From positions 1,745 through 20,004 of the forward strand of contig DKYJ01000059.1 of the NCBI GenBank assembly GCA_002493305.1: a stretch of DNA of 18,260 nt, read 5' to 3'. Each line of letters starts with the position of its first letter. The first letter of the stretch is position 1. Both the position numbers and the translations under genes were made by a program. This DNA is from Clostridiales bacterium UBA7103 (GTDB lineage: Bacteria; Bacillota; Clostridia; Oscillospirales; Oscillospiraceae). The notes beneath the pieces are model-generated. The model made no database searches, had not been told where the DNA came from, and saw nothing but the letters and a program-made list of their open reading frames with translations. This document shows, in pieces, positions 7,571 to 13,949 of this stretch.

Positions 7571-8410
7571 TCACAGCGCCGCCCTGTACGCCTCAAGCTC
7601 CGCAATTGCCCGATCGGCCTGCTCGTTTGAGACGGGCATATTGTGGTTGAAAACATCCTCGGCAAAATAGCAGCCTTTGCCCTTTTTTGTTTTGAGAATT
7701 ATCATGGAGGGCTTGTCGGCAGCCTCCTTGGCAGCCTCGATAGCCGCCATGATCTGCGCCACATCGTTGCCGTCCTCAACATTCACCACGTGCCAGCCGA
7801 AGGCGGCAAATTTTCCGCCGATATCGGTAAGCCCCGCCACTTCCTCCACCGTGCCGCAAAGCTGCAGATCGTTGTAGTCCACAAAGGCGATCACATTTGT
7901 CAGCTTCTTTGCGGGGGCGAACATGGCACATTCCCAGACCTGACCCTCCTCGCACTCGCCGTCGCCGAGGAGAATGTAGACATAGCTGTCCAGACCCTTC
8001 TTTTTGCAGCCCATGGCAATGCCAAGGCCGCTGGAGAAGCCCTGCCCGAGAGAGCCGGTGGTCATATCCACGCCGGGGGTGCGGTTCATATCAGTATGGC
8101 TGGGAAGCCTTGTGCCAAGGCGATTGATGGTTTTGAGCTCCTCCCGGGGAAAGTAGCCCAGCAGCGCCAGCGCCGCGTACATAGCGGGGCCGGCATGACC
8201 CTTGGACATAATGAATCTGTCCCGCTGTTCCCATTTGGGGTTTGCGGGGTCAAGCCTCATGACACCGCCGTACAGGCATGCGATCAGATCGCATACGGAC
8301 ATTGAGCCGCCCACATGGCCGATGCCTATGGCGCGAAATTCTTCCATCGCAGCGATGCGTATATCTGCCGCGAATTTCTTCAGTTCAATAATTTTTTCCT
8401 TTGAAACCAT
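7571..8410 (-). CDS. Transketolase, N-terminal subunit (thiamine diphosphate PP domain)
   Basis: 279 residues from ATG 8410, the size of N-terminal subunits of split transketolases. Visible motifs (numbered from this ATG) are GHVGGSMSVCDL, SKGHAGPAMYA, SHTDMNRTPGVDM, TTGSLGQG, and the Mg2+/thiamine diphosphate signature GDGECEEG (149-156) ending with N180 about 30 residues later. A GTG at 8422 gives four more residues, but it lies inside the AAGGGTGG ribosome site, which is well spaced (8 nt) for ATG 8410. It directly precedes the C-terminal subunit gene, so the two form one heteromeric enzyme. The RpiB-like gene ends 61 nt upstream. Split transketolases are common in Firmicutes, both in the pentose phosphate pathway and in dedicated sugar pathways, including the sulfo-transketolase pathway. 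Confidence 0.9.
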   Translation of the reverse strand: MVSKEKIIELKKFAADIRIAAMEEFRAIGIGHVGGSMSVCDLIACLYGGVMRLDPANPKWEQRDRFIMSKGHAGPAMYAALALLGYFPREELKTINRLGTRLPSHTDMNRTPGVDMTTGSLGQGFSSGLGIAMGCKKKGLDSYVYILLGDGECEEGQVWECAMFAPAKKLTNVIAFVDYNDLQLCGTVEEVAGLTDIGGKFAAFGWHVVNVEDGNDVAQIMAAIEAAKEAADKPSMIILKTKKGKGCYFAEDVFNHNMPVSNEQADRAIAELEAYRAAL

Positions 8411-8471
8411 ATTGTTATCCACCCTTCAAAAACGGGATCAAATAAATGATTTGTTCAGCGTTTGCTTAAAA

Positions 8472-8945
8472 TCATTTGAAATTCTTCTCTTCCAGCTGAG
8501 CGAGAGCCGCCTTCTGGGAATGGAGGAAATCTATCCGCCACTGGGGGAAATCCTGAACAAACTCGGTGTTCAGGAAGGTATCCACTATCTCACAGGCCAT
8601 TGTCGGCCCGATCATGAAGCCGCCGAGACACAGCACGTTCGCGTCGTTTATTTTTCTGGCGTACATGGCGGCGTACTGGCTCTCCACAACGGCGGCGTAT
8701 ACGCCTTTGTGCTTGTTGGCAGCGATGGACATGCCCATGCCTGTCCCGCAGACGAGGATAGCTCTCTGCGCCTGCCCGGATGATATCGCGGCGCCTGCCG
8801 ACTCTCCGATGGAGACGAAGCTCTTGGGCTCGTCCAGCGTTATTGTGCCGATGTCCTCATATTCAAGGTCGAGCTCCCGCAGGTGTCCGGCGATGGCTTC
8901 CTTAACGGCGAAGCCGCCCTTGTCCGCTCCTATTAAAATCTTCAT
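8472..8945 (-). CDS. RpiB/LacAB-family sugar isomerase with altered substrate site
   Basis: 157 residues, the normal length. RpiB enzymes interconvert aldose and ketose phosphates. The catalytic loop VCGTGMGMSIAANK is intact with C66. Compared from memory with E. coli RpiB, to which it aligns almost without gaps, phosphate-site H10 is K9 (GADKGG), ring-opening H99 is I99 (ARKINDANVL), R110 is F110 (LGGFMIG) and R133 is F133, while R137 is kept. The enzyme should still do enediol isomerization but is poorly suited to a phosphorylated furanose. This would suit a linear, non-phosphorylated tetrose such as 4-deoxy-4-sulfoerythrose, handled by an RpiB homologue in the sulfo-transketolase pathway. 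It is the first gene of the operon after the hairpin-rich gap. A GGAG lies about 10 nt before ATG 8945. Family certain; substrate inferred. Confidence 0.88.
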   Translation of the reverse strand: MKILIGADKGGFAVKEAIAGHLRELDLEYEDIGTITLDEPKSFVSIGESAGAAISSGQAQRAILVCGTGMGMSIAANKHKGVYAAVVESQYAAMYARKINDANVLCLGGFMIGPTMACEIVDTFLNTEFVQDFPQWRIDFLHSQKAALAQLEEKNFK

Positions 8946-8987
8946 CAGCCATTATCTCCAATACATAAGCGATTTTTTGTGAAAGAC

Positions 8988-9019
8988 CTCAAGGTGTCGA
9001 CAAAGGTCGACGCCTTGAG
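8988..9019. repeat. Inverted repeat, 14-bp arms with GTCGAC core, 4-nt loop
   Basis: Arms 8988-9001 and 9006-9019 are complementary except at one position (8995 against 9012), which is a G-U wobble in a plus-strand RNA and an A-C mismatch in the minus-strand RNA. It lies 43 bp upstream of the RpiB-like gene. There is no T-tract, so it is not a terminator. It may be a protein-binding site or a leader stem. Confidence 0.6.
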
Positions 9020-9020
9020 A

Positions 9021-9057
9021 GTTTATACATGGATATTTTGAATATCCATGTATAAAC
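9021..9057. repeat. Perfect 17-bp inverted repeat with 3-nt loop
   Basis: Arms 9021-9037 and 9041-9057 are exactly complementary, with loop TTG. It is AT-rich and begins two bases after the previous inverted repeat. No T-tract follows on either strand. A perfect 17-bp stem in a 247-nt gap is not expected by chance. It could be a regulator site for the catabolic operon or an mRNA-processing or stabilising hairpin. Confidence 0.65.
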
Positions 9058-9069
9058 CACAGATTGAAC

Positions 9070-9099
9070 GCGGAAAGGGGATTCCCGTCCCCTCTCCGC
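9070..9099 (-). repeat. GC-rich inverted repeat, 12-bp arms
   Basis: Arms 9070-9081 and 9088-9099 with a 6-nt loop. The only imperfect pair is a G-U wobble in the minus-strand transcript and an A-C mismatch on the plus strand, so it is best folded in the RNA of the flanking genes. No T-tract follows. It is the third of four hairpins between the ABC-transporter genes and the RpiB-like gene. Confidence 0.55.
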
Positions 9100-9149
9100 A
9101 CTCTCCCCATGCTTGTTTACATGTTGCCGATAGCTTTGCATACGATCTT

Positions 9150-9179
9150 AGACCTGCTTTTTGGTTATAAAGCAGGTCT
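9150..9179 (-). terminator. Strong hairpin just after the second ATPase gene; possible weak terminator or 3' stabilising stem
   Basis: Perfect 11-bp arms 9150-9160 and 9169-9179 (AGACCTGCTTT and its complement) with an 8-nt loop, starting 13 nt beyond the ATPase stop codon. The bases after the stem on the minus strand are AAGATCG, not a T-run, so intrinsic termination would be weak. It may protect the transporter mRNA 3' end or cause partial read-through control into the catabolic operon. Confidence 0.45.
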
Positions 9180-9192
9180 TTCTGGCCGTACT

Positions 9193-9939
9193 TTACCACC
9201 ACTTGATCTGATCCGTGATATAGTTGCGCAGCCTGATAAACTCCGGATCGGTAACATCTCTGGGGCGAGGCAGGTCGATTTTGACCTCCTCCTTTATCTT
9301 GGCGGGCTTATTGGTCAAAATCAGCACTCGCTCTGCAAGATAGACGGCTTCTTCAATATTATGGGTTATGAAAACGACGGTAGTTCCCATCTCCTTCCAG
9401 AGACGGATGACCTCGTCCTCAAGATAGAAACGCAGCTTAATGTCCATCTGACCGTAAGGCTCGTCCATGAGCAGCAGATCCGGCTGCATGGCAAAGGCGC
9501 GGCCGATGATGATGCGCTGAGCGGTGGAGACAGAGAGCTGGTGGGGATACTTGTCTCTGAATTCCTCAAGACCCAGCAGCTTTATCATGTTTTCCACGCG
9601 CTTGTCTATTTCGGCCTTGGGCATGTTCTTGATCTCCATGCCGAAGCGCAGGTTCTTCTCAACTGTCAGCCATGGCATGGAGGAAGGCTCCTGAAACACG
9701 ACCGCCAGATTGTGCTTTTTCGGGTCGGCAGGCTCACCGTCGATATACAGCTCGCCCTTGGTGGGCATATAAATGCGGGTGAGCAGGTTGAGAAAGGTAG
9801 TCTTACCGCAGCCGGTAGGGCCGACAACGCAGAGAAATTCACCTTTTTTGATGTTGAAAGAGACATCGTCGAGAACATGCAGATTGCCGAAATATTTGGT
9901 CAGATGTTCTACGCGAACTTTGTATTCCTGATTATCCAT
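9193..9939 (-). CDS. ABC transporter ATPase (NitT/TauT/SsuB type), degenerate signature motif
   Basis: 248 residues from ATG 9939. It powers the adjacent importer at the inner face of the membrane. Walker A GPTGCGKTT (40-48), Q-loop VFQEP, Walker B LLLMDEP with E160 and H-loop FITHN with H193 are normal, but the signature is LSVSTAQR (135-142) rather than LSGGQQR. The C-terminal PRPRDVTDPEF is typical of this subfamily. An upstream ATG at 9951 overlaps the stop of the previous gene, but it lacks a ribosome site, whereas GGAGGT stands 4 nt before ATG 9939, so 9939 is chosen. It is followed by the hairpin region. Because the partner ATPase has complementary defects, the two should form a heterodimer (see findings). 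Confidence 0.9.
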   Translation of the reverse strand: MDNQEYKVRVEHLTKYFGNLHVLDDVSFNIKKGEFLCVVGPTGCGKTTFLNLLTRIYMPTKGELYIDGEPADPKKHNLAVVFQEPSSMPWLTVEKNLRFGMEIKNMPKAEIDKRVENMIKLLGLEEFRDKYPHQLSVSTAQRIIIGRAFAMQPDLLLMDEPYGQMDIKLRFYLEDEVIRLWKEMGTTVVFITHNIEEAVYLAERVLILTNKPAKIKEEVKIDLPRPRDVTDPEFIRLRNYITDQIKWW

Positions 9940-9950
9940 AGATACCTCCA

Positions 9951-10718
9951 TTAAAGAGCAAGGTCAGTGTTGTCGGAAATGTCCTTGCGGATGCGCAGGA
10001 ACTCCGGGTCGGTAAAGTTCCTGGGGCGCTGGAGCTTGCTCAGATCGTAGACCTGCTTGACCTTTGCCGGGCACTTGCTAAGAAGGACTATGCGGTCGGC
10101 AAGATACACGGCCTCCTCAATGTTGTTGGTGACGAAGATGATGGTGCGCTTTTCACTCTCCCAGATACGAAGCACTTCTTCCTGCATCGCGTAGCGCGTC
10201 TGAGCGTCAAGCTGACCGAAGGGCTCGTCCATGAGCAGGATCTCCGGGCTGTTCGTATATGCCCGGGCGATGCCCACGCGCTGCTTCATGCCGCCGGAGA
10301 GCTGATGGGGATAGGAGTTTTCAAAGCCGGTGAGGCCAACAAGGTCGATGTACTTCTGGGCTATCTCCCGGCGCTGCTTCTTGTCCATGCCGGCGATCTC
10401 AAGCCCAAACTCCACATTGCCCATGACTGTCCGCCAGGGCATGAGGTTGAGGGACTGAAACACCATTCCTATGCGCTCGTCGCTGCCATTGATCTCCTCG
10501 CCGTCAAGGTAGACATGACCGGAAATGGCCTTGTCAAGGCCGGCGATAATATTCATCAGGACGGTCTTGCCGCAGTGCCCCGGCCCGAGAACCACCAGAA
10601 ATTCGTTATCGCGAACCTCCATGGAGACATTATCCACGACCTGCTTTACATCGTCCTTTACGATAAAGCCCTGAGAAATGTTCTCGAGCTTTAGGATCAC
10701 TTTGTTTTTCTCGTCCAT
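9951..10718 (-). CDS. ABC transporter ATPase (NitT/TauT/SsuB type), H-loop His replaced by Asn
   Basis: 255 residues from ATG 10718. Q-loop VFQSL, signature LSGGMKQR (140-147) and Walker B ILLMDEP with E165 are canonical. Walker A is the unusual GPGHCGKT (45-52), and the switch His is Asn: FVTNN with N198 where the family has VTHD. These changes were checked against the bases (ACC AAC AAC). Start choice: TTG at 10724 is possible, but AAAGG is better spaced (11 nt, equal to about 8 from a full AGGAGG) for ATG 10718. The permease gene upstream ends 22 nt inside the 5' side; the stop shares its last base with the ATG at 9951 of the next frame. Part of the four-gene importer cassette after the binding protein. 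Confidence 0.9.
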   Translation of the reverse strand: MDEKNKVILKLENISQGFIVKDDVKQVVDNVSMEVRDNEFLVVLGPGHCGKTVLMNIIAGLDKAISGHVYLDGEEINGSDERIGMVFQSLNLMPWRTVMGNVEFGLEIAGMDKKQRREIAQKYIDLVGLTGFENSYPHQLSGGMKQRVGIARAYTNSPEILLMDEPFGQLDAQTRYAMQEEVLRIWESEKRTIIFVTNNIEEAVYLADRIVLLSKCPAKVKQVYDLSKLQRPRNFTDPEFLRIRKDISDNTDLAL

Positions 10719-11518
10719 GGACAAATCAACCTTTCTGCAAATTGAGTGATAATGGCAAGCATGGCACCCACAATACCAATGGTTATCATGCCTGTCAGCA
10801 CAAGGGGCATATCCATTGAATCCATACCGCGGGAGATAAGCAGACCCACGCCGGAATCGCCCGCGCCGAGCATTTCGGCGGCGAGAACGGCCATCCAGGC
10901 AGCGCTGGTGGAGGTGCGCACGCCGGCGAATATCGCGTCAAGGGAGGAGGGGATAGCTATCTTGAAAAGCCTTTGTGCGGGGCTCGCGTTAAACACGGTG
11001 CCAACGTCAAGGTACATTTTGTCCACCGTGCTGAGGCCTGCTTTGACGTTGATGACGACGCTCTGGAGAGAGCCGAAGATAACGATGATTATCTTGGAAA
11101 GCTCGCCGGCGCCGTTCCACAGCGTGACGAGGGGGATCCACGCCAGCGGAGGAATGGCACGGAAAGCGTCAAACAGCGGGGAGAAGAAGGCGCGGAGCTT
11201 TGGAAACCAGCCTATCATTATGCCGAAGGCTATACCGAAAGTCCAGTCGAAGGCCAGTGCCAGACCCACGCGTTTCAGGCTCGCCAGTGCGTGGAGAATA
11301 AGATTTCTATTCTTGACTGGATGGGTGAAGAGCCTGACCGTTCTCTCCCAGACCTCCGCCGGGGAGGGGAAGTTTGCGTTGCTGCTTGATGATGCGGCTG
11401 CAAGCCACAGCAGTATCAACAGCAATATGGACACGATGGGGAGAATTTTGTATGCGATTTGCAGCCTGCGCTCCTTGATTTCCGCAGAGCTGAGATTTTC
11501 AGTCGATATTTTTTTCAT
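10697..11518 (-). CDS. ABC transporter permease (SsuC/TauC-like) 2
   Basis: 273 residues with about six membrane segments (the first near residues 24-44) and a BPD_transp_1 domain. The ATPase-contact (EAA-like) loop reads AAEMLGAGDSGVGLLI, as is typical of nitrate/taurine/sulfonate permeases. A GTG at 11530 would extend it by four residues, but GGAAG lies 6-7 nt before ATG 11518, whose ATGA overlaps the stop codon of the preceding permease, a standard coupling arrangement. Its 3' end overlaps the following ATPase gene by about 22 nt. It is clearly different in sequence from the other permease, so the channel is probably a heterodimer. Confidence 0.9.
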   Translation of the reverse strand: MKKISTENLSSAEIKERRLQIAYKILPIVSILLLILLWLAAASSSSNANFPSPAEVWERTVRLFTHPVKNRNLILHALASLKRVGLALAFDWTFGIAFGIMIGWFPKLRAFFSPLFDAFRAIPPLAWIPLVTLWNGAGELSKIIIVIFGSLQSVVINVKAGLSTVDKMYLDVGTVFNASPAQRLFKIAIPSSLDAIFAGVRTSTSAAWMAVLAAEMLGAGDSGVGLLISRGMDSMDMPLVLTGMITIGIVGAMLAIITQFAERLICPWTRKTK

Positions 11519-12351
11519 AGTTTCTTCCACCCCAATACGAGATTTTCACACATGCCTATCAGGAGCGAAATAAGCACACCGATAATGCCGATGACTACTA
11601 TGCCGAGGATGATAAGATCGACACGGCCATAGCTTCTGCCCTGAAGGATCATGAAGCCCAGACCGCTGGAGGCTGCCAGCATTTCCGCCGCGACCAGAGT
11701 TGCCCAGGCGTTGCCTATGGCGACCTTGATGCCCGCGAAGGTCATGGTCATAGAGGAGGGGATACCTACCTTCCAGAAGCAGGTAAAGTTGGAAGCGCCA
11801 AAGGTCTTACCAACGTTGATGAGGACTTCCTTTGTCTGTCTGATGCCGGTGTAGGAGTTGATCAGACAGGGCACAAAGGCCGAGAAAAAGACGATAAACG
11901 CCTTGGATTTAAGCCCAATACCCATCCAGACTATGGTAAGAGGTATCCACGACACAGGAGGGATCGGACGAATGATCTCAAAAATAGGACGCATGAACGC
12001 GTCAAATCCACGGTACCAGCCCATAAGCCAGCCCATGGGTATTCCTATCACCATTGCCAAGCCGTAGCCGGTAAGGGCGATCTTGAGGCTTGACCAGATG
12101 TTGACCATAAGGACAGCCCCGTCAGGGTTCGGGTCGGTGAGTTTTACGATAAAAAGCTTGAATATCTCAAGCACGCTGCACAGCTTGCGGCTGTCAACGA
12201 TGTGGAACATAACGAGGGCTTCCCAGATGATAAGAAGCAGCAGCACACCGGATACGGACAGGGCAACGTCCCTGTACTTTATCCGCCTCTGCTCTGATTT
12301 CATCTGTGTGACCATCTGTTCGTTAGTTAAAATATCAGGAGTTTCTTTCAA
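11515..12351 (-). CDS. ABC transporter permease (SsuC/TauC-like) 1
   Basis: 278 residues, six membrane segments expected (first near 29-50), BPD_transp_1 domain with contact loop AAEMLAASSGLGFMI. The first in-frame start consistent with a ribosome site is TTG 12351, preceded by TAGGGATATAA (GGG 6 nt away); ATGs at residues 13 and 17 are alternatives. It lies 223 nt after the binding-protein gene, behind a terminator-like hairpin, and overlaps the next permease by 4 nt. With its partner it would form the membrane channel for a small organic anion or sulfonate-like solute; the family also moves nitrate, taurine, cyanate and pyrimidine precursors, so the cargo is undetermined. Confidence 0.9.
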   Translation of the reverse strand: MKETPDILTNEQMVTQMKSEQRRIKYRDVALSVSGVLLLLIIWEALVMFHIVDSRKLCSVLEIFKLFIVKLTDPNPDGAVLMVNIWSSLKIALTGYGLAMVIGIPMGWLMGWYRGFDAFMRPIFEIIRPIPPVSWIPLTIVWMGIGLKSKAFIVFFSAFVPCLINSYTGIRQTKEVLINVGKTFGASNFTCFWKVGIPSSMTMTFAGIKVAIGNAWATLVAAEMLAASSGLGFMILQGRSYGRVDLIILGIVVIGIIGVLISLLIGMCENLVLGWKKL

Positions 12352-12508
12352 TTATATCCCTACTTTCCGCGTTCTCGGCAGATGTTCTGCGAAAGTCAAA
12401 GCTGCGGGAAGCTGCCCGTTTTGCAGAGTTCCCATGTTCGGCGTTTACGGCTCGGAGCCCGATGTGTCAGTATGGCCGGAACATACCTGCATGCTTTGAT
12501 CTGATTTT

Positions 12509-12542
12509 AAAAAACTGGGCCGACCTGAAAAAGCCGGCCCAG
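12509..12542 (-). terminator. Intrinsic terminator/attenuator after the binding-protein gene
   Basis: On the minus strand an 8-bp GC-rich stem (CTGGGCCG with CGGCCCAG; arms 12535-12542 and 12515-12522) is followed directly by six T residues (12514-12509). It sits about 33 nt beyond the binding-protein stop and before the permeases. Such intra-operon terminators usually let the binding protein be made in excess over the membrane parts. The rest of the gap (12352-12508) holds only weak imperfect stems and no convincing promoter. Confidence 0.8.
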
Positions 12543-12574
12543 CGCTGGTTATTATGCCTTAAATGCCTGAAAAA

Positions 12575-13729
12575 TTATCTGCCGAGCAGCTCCTTGACCT
12601 CAAGGGCGACGGAGTCATCGACCAGACCACCGTTGAGCCATGCGGCACGCTGCTCTTCGGTGTACTTGCCTTCGCTAAGGAAGAAGTTGTAGCCCTGAAG
12701 GATATCCTCTTCAACCTTGAGGAGATTGCGGCCGGCTTCTTCGTTGTACTCGCCTTCGGTGGTGAAGCGCTCAATGAACTCATCCGTGGTGGGCGCGGCG
12801 AGCCACTCAACAGAGCGTCTTGCAACATCCTCGGTGACGAGGAAGCCCTCTTCCTCGCAGTGGTTGTAGAACATCTCGGCTGCCTCATCGGGATTGGCGT
12901 AGAGCCACTCCGCAGCGAGGCGCTCCACGGCGACAACGGTGCTGACCAGAGTGTGGTTCGCCTCAAGGAAATCGGGGTGCACAAAGGAGCCGCAGATGGG
13001 GCTGTTGCCCAGCTGGCCGGAATCGCTGACACGGAACAGACCCGCATCGTCAGCCGCGAAGGCAATGGCGTTCCAGACGCAGAGGACATCGCCGGTGCCG
13101 CCGGAGAAGACGGTCAGGGCGTTGGCAACATCGGCGTTGGTGCTGACAACATCAGCCAGAGAAAGACCCATGCTCTGCAGGTAAGCGGTCAGAGCAAACT
13201 GAGCGGTGGTGCCGGTGGGATAGACGCACTCCGCGCCCTTCCACAGCTCGGGATTGGCGGGATCCTTGGCGATCTCAGAGTCGGGACGCACGAAGATGGC
13301 CATGTTGTCCTCATAGTCGGTGTTCTCAATGAAGACATAGTCATAGGTGGACAGGGAGATGGCGATGCCGCCCAGACCAAGGCAGCAGATATCCCAGTCG
13401 TTGCCGGCTTCCAGCATGGCGGGGCCGCCGGTGAAGGGGACAAACTCGATATCAATGTTCAGAGCGTCAAAAACACCGAGCTGATCGGCAAAATAAGCCA
13501 TGTAGGAGTGAATGGAGCCGGTGAATATGGCGTATCTGATGTGCTGGGTCTCCTCAAAGGGGGTCAGGCCCCAGGTGAGGTCTTCTGCCGGTTCGCTGCT
13601 GTCAGCGGGAGCGTCGGCGGGGGCGCTGCTCTCTGCGGGAGCTTTGGATTCTGCCGGAGCGGGAGAGCCGCAGGCCACCAGAGCAAAAACCATGCAGAGC
13701 GCAAGAAGTAGTGCCAGAGTCTTTTTCAT
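12575..13729 (-). CDS. ABC transporter substrate-binding lipoprotein (NMT1/SsuA/TauA-like)
   Basis: 384 residues from ATG 13729. The N-terminus is a lipoprotein signal: KK followed by a hydrophobic stretch and the lipobox LVAC with Cys20. An Ala/Pro/Glu/Ser-rich linker (about 21-50) tethers it to the membrane outer face. The mature part is a type II periplasmic-binding fold, with IDIEFVPFTGGPAMLEAGND and DICCLGLGG matching binding proteins for sulfonates, taurine, nitrate or thiamine precursors. The frame is open back to a TTG at 13831, but that would put 34 residues before the signal peptide and run over the promoter; AAAGGAAAG lies before ATG 13729. It is the first gene of the importer, transcribed away from the LacI gene. 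Confidence 0.92.
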   Translation of the reverse strand: MKKTLALLLALCMVFALVACGSPAPAESKAPAESSAPADAPADSSEPAEDLTWGLTPFEETQHIRYAIFTGSIHSYMAYFADQLGVFDALNIDIEFVPFTGGPAMLEAGNDWDICCLGLGGIAISLSTYDYVFIENTDYEDNMAIFVRPDSEIAKDPANPELWKGAECVYPTGTTAQFALTAYLQSMGLSLADVVSTNADVANALTVFSGGTGDVLCVWNAIAFAADDAGLFRVSDSGQLGNSPICGSFVHPDFLEANHTLVSTVVAVERLAAEWLYANPDEAAEMFYNHCEEEGFLVTEDVARRSVEWLAAPTTDEFIERFTTEGEYNEEAGRNLLKVEEDILQGYNFFLSEGKYTEEQRAAWLNGGLVDDSVALEVKELLGR

Positions 13730-13788
13730 TTCAGTCTTTCCTTTCTTTGAAAAAATGTTGAGCCTTTTTACAAGGGTATCTGTACTAT

Positions 13789-13816
13789 ATTTTAACTTGC
13801 GGGCGCTTTTCGTCAA
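13789..13816 (-). promoter_or_regulatory. Promoter for the ABC importer genes
   Basis: On the minus strand TTGACG (13816-13811), 16 nt, then TAAAAT (13794-13789). The predicted start is near 13782, giving a leader of about 50 nt to the binding-protein ATG. The candidate operator 13826-13841 ends 9 bp upstream of the -35 box. Confidence 0.7.
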
Positions 13817-13825
13817 GCGTAAATT

Positions 13826-13841
13826 ACGCAAACGATTTTGT
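13826..13841. promoter_or_regulatory. Candidate LacI-family operator (O1)
   Basis: A CG-centred, imperfectly palindromic 16-mer, ACGCAAACGATTTTGT, that matches the site at 15034-15049 at 14 of 16 positions. It lies in the divergent region between the binding-protein and LacI-regulator genes, centred near -52 of the importer promoter. A weaker CG-centred sequence at 13855-13870 and a 7-bp-arm palindrome at 13872-13887 overlapping the regulator -35 box could be extra sites. Confidence 0.65.
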
Positions 13842-13880
13842 TGTGCAGTTTTGACAAAAAACGGTTTTTTTAACGCAACA

Positions 13881-13909
13881 TTGCGTTTGAGTAAAGAATA
13901 GTGTATAAT
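13881..13909 (+). promoter_or_regulatory. Promoter for the LacI-family regulator gene
   Basis: TTGCGT at 13881-13886, a 17-nt spacer and a perfect TATAAT at 13904-13909. The start is expected near 13916, about 34 nt before the ATG. The -35 box overlaps an inverted repeat with arms AACGCAA/TTGCGTT (13872-13878, 13881-13887), a possible autoregulation site. Confidence 0.7.
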
Positions 13910-13949
13910 ACAAAAATGGAGAAAAGCTTTTGTAAAGTAGAGGATTTAT

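Noticed and set aside
8963..8978. Possible third LacI-type operator before the RpiB-like gene (ACATAAGCGATTTTTT)
   Set aside because: It matches O1 at only 12 of 16 bases and O2 at 11, is poorly palindromic and lies in an AT-rich patch, so chance is a fair explanation. Worth including in a genome-wide motif scan.
8946..8990. Promoter for the catabolic operon just before the RpiB-like gene
   Set aside because: TTGAGG and TTATGT-like boxes can be found, but neither is close to consensus. The operon could equally be read through from the importer genes.
9064..9954. Plus-strand open frame opposite the second ATPase and into the hairpin gap
   Set aside because: It only exists because the ATPase antisense is open; its start lies in the hairpin region without a ribosome site.
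12563..13711. Long plus-strand open frame (about 382 codons) opposite the binding-protein gene
   Set aside because: It is the antisense of a recognisable lipoprotein with signal peptide, promoter and ribosome site; the plus-frame product has no recognisable motif.
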